DNA of 6,599 nt from Rhizobiaceae bacterium (lineage in GTDB: Bacteria > Pseudomonadota > Alphaproteobacteria > Rhizobiales > Rhizobiaceae): positions 1-6,599 of the forward strand of contig JACMIV010000080.1 in the NCBI GenBank assembly GCA_014380965.1. The letters run 5' to 3'. A program made the translations under genes and the position numbers. The notes under the pieces are model-generated. The model was given only the letters and a program-made list of their open reading frames with translations, ran no database searches and was not told where the DNA came from. Shown piece after piece: positions 5,448-6,599 of the stretch. Position 1 is the first letter of the stretch. Each line of letters opens with the position of its first letter.

Positions 5448-6467
5448 ATGATCAAATCCGACACCGGCGCGGCGCCGTCCGGCCTCAGCCGTCGAAACGC
5501 CCTGAAACTTGCAGCCGTCGCCGGCGGCGCGTCGGCGGGAGCGCTCTTCTCCGGCGTATCGTTCGCCCAGGAGGCGGCACCCGCGGCTGCGACAGACGCC
5601 TCGACAGGAATGCCGAACTGGCGCCGGATCGCGCTGGGTGAGGCAAGCGTCACGATCATCCTAGACGGCCTGCGCCCGGGCGAAGGCCCGCACCCGACCT
5701 TTGGCGAGAACCAGTCCGCCGAGGCCGTGGCCGAGCTGATGCGCACCAATTTCCTGCCGGAAACGCGGATCGTCACCAGCTTCCTGCCGGTGCTGGTCGA
5801 GATGGGCGAGAACCTCGTGCTCTTCGACACCGGCTTCGGTCCTGGCGGACGGGAGAACGGGCAGGGCCGCCTCGTCGAGCGCATGGCACAGGCAGGCTAT
5901 GCGCCTGGCGACGTCGACATCGTCGTTCTCACGCATATGCATGGCGATCACATCGGCGGCCTGATGGAGGGCGATGTGGCGGCCTTCCCGAATGCCCGCT
6001 ACGTCGCCGGACAGGTCGAATACGACTTCTGGATTTCCGAAGAGGCGAAGAACGGCCCTCGGGCGCAGAACGCGGCGGCCGTCGAGAAGCTCGTCGTCCC
6101 GATGAAGGACAAGATGACCTTCGTCGCGGAAGGCGACGAGATCGTCCCAGGCATCGTCGCCTACGAGGCCTTCGGCCATTCGCCGGGCCACCTGGTCTTC
6201 GAGATCACCTCCGGCGAACGCTCGCTCTGGCTGACGGCCGATTCGGCGAACCATTTCGTCGCGTCGCTCCAGCGGCCGGACTGGGAGGTTCGCTTCGACA
6301 TGGACAAGGCAGCGGGCATCGCCTCCCGCCGCAAGGTCTTCGACCGGATCGCCGAGGCCCGCGCACCCTTCATCGGCTATCACATGCCGTTCCCGGGCGT
6401 CGGCTTCGTCGAAAAGGACGGCGAGGGCTACCGCTACGTCCCGCTGACCTACCAGCTCGACGTCTGA
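5448..6467 (+). CDS. Tat-exported MBL-fold hydrolase, methyl parathion hydrolase-like
   Basis: A 339-residue metallo-beta-lactamase-fold hydrolase with two metal sites, predicted to be folded in the cytoplasm and exported to the periplasm. The N-terminus has a twin-arginine signal, SRRNALK (14-20), then a hydrophobic Ala/Gly stretch and a probable cleavage site SFA|QEA at 40/41. Metal ligands are THMHGDH (His163, His165, Asp167, His168), FGHSPGH (His244), TADSANH (Asp265) and GYHMPFPG (His312). The layout resembles methyl parathion hydrolase: DIVVLTHMHGDHIGGLM, YDFWISEE, a GH(S/T)PGH loop, the late HMPFPGVGF and the closing GYRYVPLTY. Family members cleave organophosphate triesters, lactones or esters. 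The natural substrate here is unknown and a lactonase (AHL-type) role is equally possible. All ligands appear intact, so it should be active. It is divergent from the MFS exporter. Confidence 0.92.
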   Translation: MIKSDTGAAPSGLSRRNALKLAAVAGGASAGALFSGVSFAQEAAPAAATDASTGMPNWRRIALGEASVTIILDGLRPGEGPHPTFGENQSAEAVAELMRTNFLPETRIVTSFLPVLVEMGENLVLFDTGFGPGGRENGQGRLVERMAQAGYAPGDVDIVVLTHMHGDHIGGLMEGDVAAFPNARYVAGQVEYDFWISEEAKNGPRAQNAAAVEKLVVPMKDKMTFVAEGDEIVPGIVAYEAFGHSPGHLVFEITSGERSLWLTADSANHFVASLQRPDWEVRFDMDKAAGIASRRKVFDRIAEARAPFIGYHMPFPGVGFVEKDGEGYRYVPLTYQLDV

Positions 6468-6475
6468 TCGGCCGA

Positions 6476-6539
6476 ACGCGCGCCCGGAGCGGCACGGGGC
6501 CGGCGAGAGCCCTCAACCCCAGCCGCACCCGGCGCGCGT
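6476..6539 (+). terminator. Long nested GC-rich hairpin after the MBL gene
   Basis: Three stems nest on a common axis: ACGCGCGCC (6476-6484) with GGCGCGCGT (6531-6539), GCGGC (6489-6493) with GCCGC (6522-6526), and GGGG (6496-6499) with CCCC (6517-6520). They make 18 perfect pairs with small internal loops. It starts 8 bases after the MBL stop. No T-run follows, so it is not a standard intrinsic terminator. It could stabilise the mRNA 3' end or be a REP-like repeat. Beyond it, to 6599, I see no convincing gene; a leftward frame at 6370-6576 is Arg-rich shadow. Confidence 0.4.
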
Positions 6540-6599
6540 CCCAACGTGCCGTCGCCAAGCTAGCAGCCCGTGTCAAAACACAGCCGCCCCCCGCCCATG

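Noticed and set aside
5661..6383. Minus-strand frame of 240 codons inside the MBL gene
   Set aside because: Complement of a gene with all catalytic motifs; no independent evidence.
6370..6576. Minus-strand 68-codon frame at the right end
   Set aside because: Almost half Arg/Pro/Ser, overlaps the MBL 3' end and the long hairpin; no ribosome site.
6540..6599. TTGACA on the minus strand near 6580 as a promoter
   Set aside because: No -10-like box at the correct distance downstream.
1..6599. CRISPR array, insertion sequence, integrase, toxin-antitoxin or defence operon
   Set aside because: No regularly spaced repeats, transposase or integrase motifs, or recognisable defence domains were seen on either strand.

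Overview
The window is high-GC DNA with long open frames and GTG/TTG starts. It looks like an alphaproteobacterium of the Hyphomicrobiales (Rhizobiales) type. The main support is the gene pair ppx/gppA-rlmE. The Ppx core has wording typical of that order (LDLGTNNCRLL, DIGGGSSE, GTSGTVTTL, CIGSDRADLVLAGC) and sits behind a long Arg-rich tail. Genus cannot be fixed from the sequence alone; placement is from memory of the families.

Left part (1-771): an accessory-looking, lower-GC stretch. Leftward open frames here are short, use codons rare elsewhere in the window (TTA, ATA, CTA, AGG) and match no family I recognise. One is cut by the window edge. Another (269-698) can be rejoined into a single 142-aa frame by removing one base from an A-run, so it is probably a decayed gene. 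This stretch ends at a tRNA-Gln(CUG) gene on the minus strand (772-845), with a possible plus-strand terminator against the tRNA 3' end. A tRNA at the edge of unfamiliar DNA is a classic integration boundary, but no integrase or att repeat is visible.

Centre (846-3760): a core rightward operon. A spacer holds a promoter-like sequence and a bulged hairpin. Then comes a Ppx/GppA phosphatase (polyphosphate or pppGpp hydrolysis) with an unusual disordered basic N-terminal tail of about 285 residues, followed by rlmE, the 23S rRNA U2552 2'-O-methyltransferase. The 42 bp between them hold a 17-bp tandem duplication. It produces two mini-ORFs chained by ATGA overlaps from the ppx stop to the rlmE start, which is the most distinctive structure in the window.

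Right part (3761-6599): a 14-TM-type DHA2 drug exporter (MdtD-like) runs leftward and ends only 15 bp from rlmE. Divergent from it, across a 283-bp spacer, is a Tat-exported metallo-beta-lactamase-fold hydrolase close to methyl parathion hydrolase. A long GC-rich nested hairpin follows the hydrolase gene. Exporter and exported hydrolase could both deal with extracellular or toxic small molecules, but nothing in the sequence proves a joint role. I see no phage module, IS element, CRISPR array or complete novel system.
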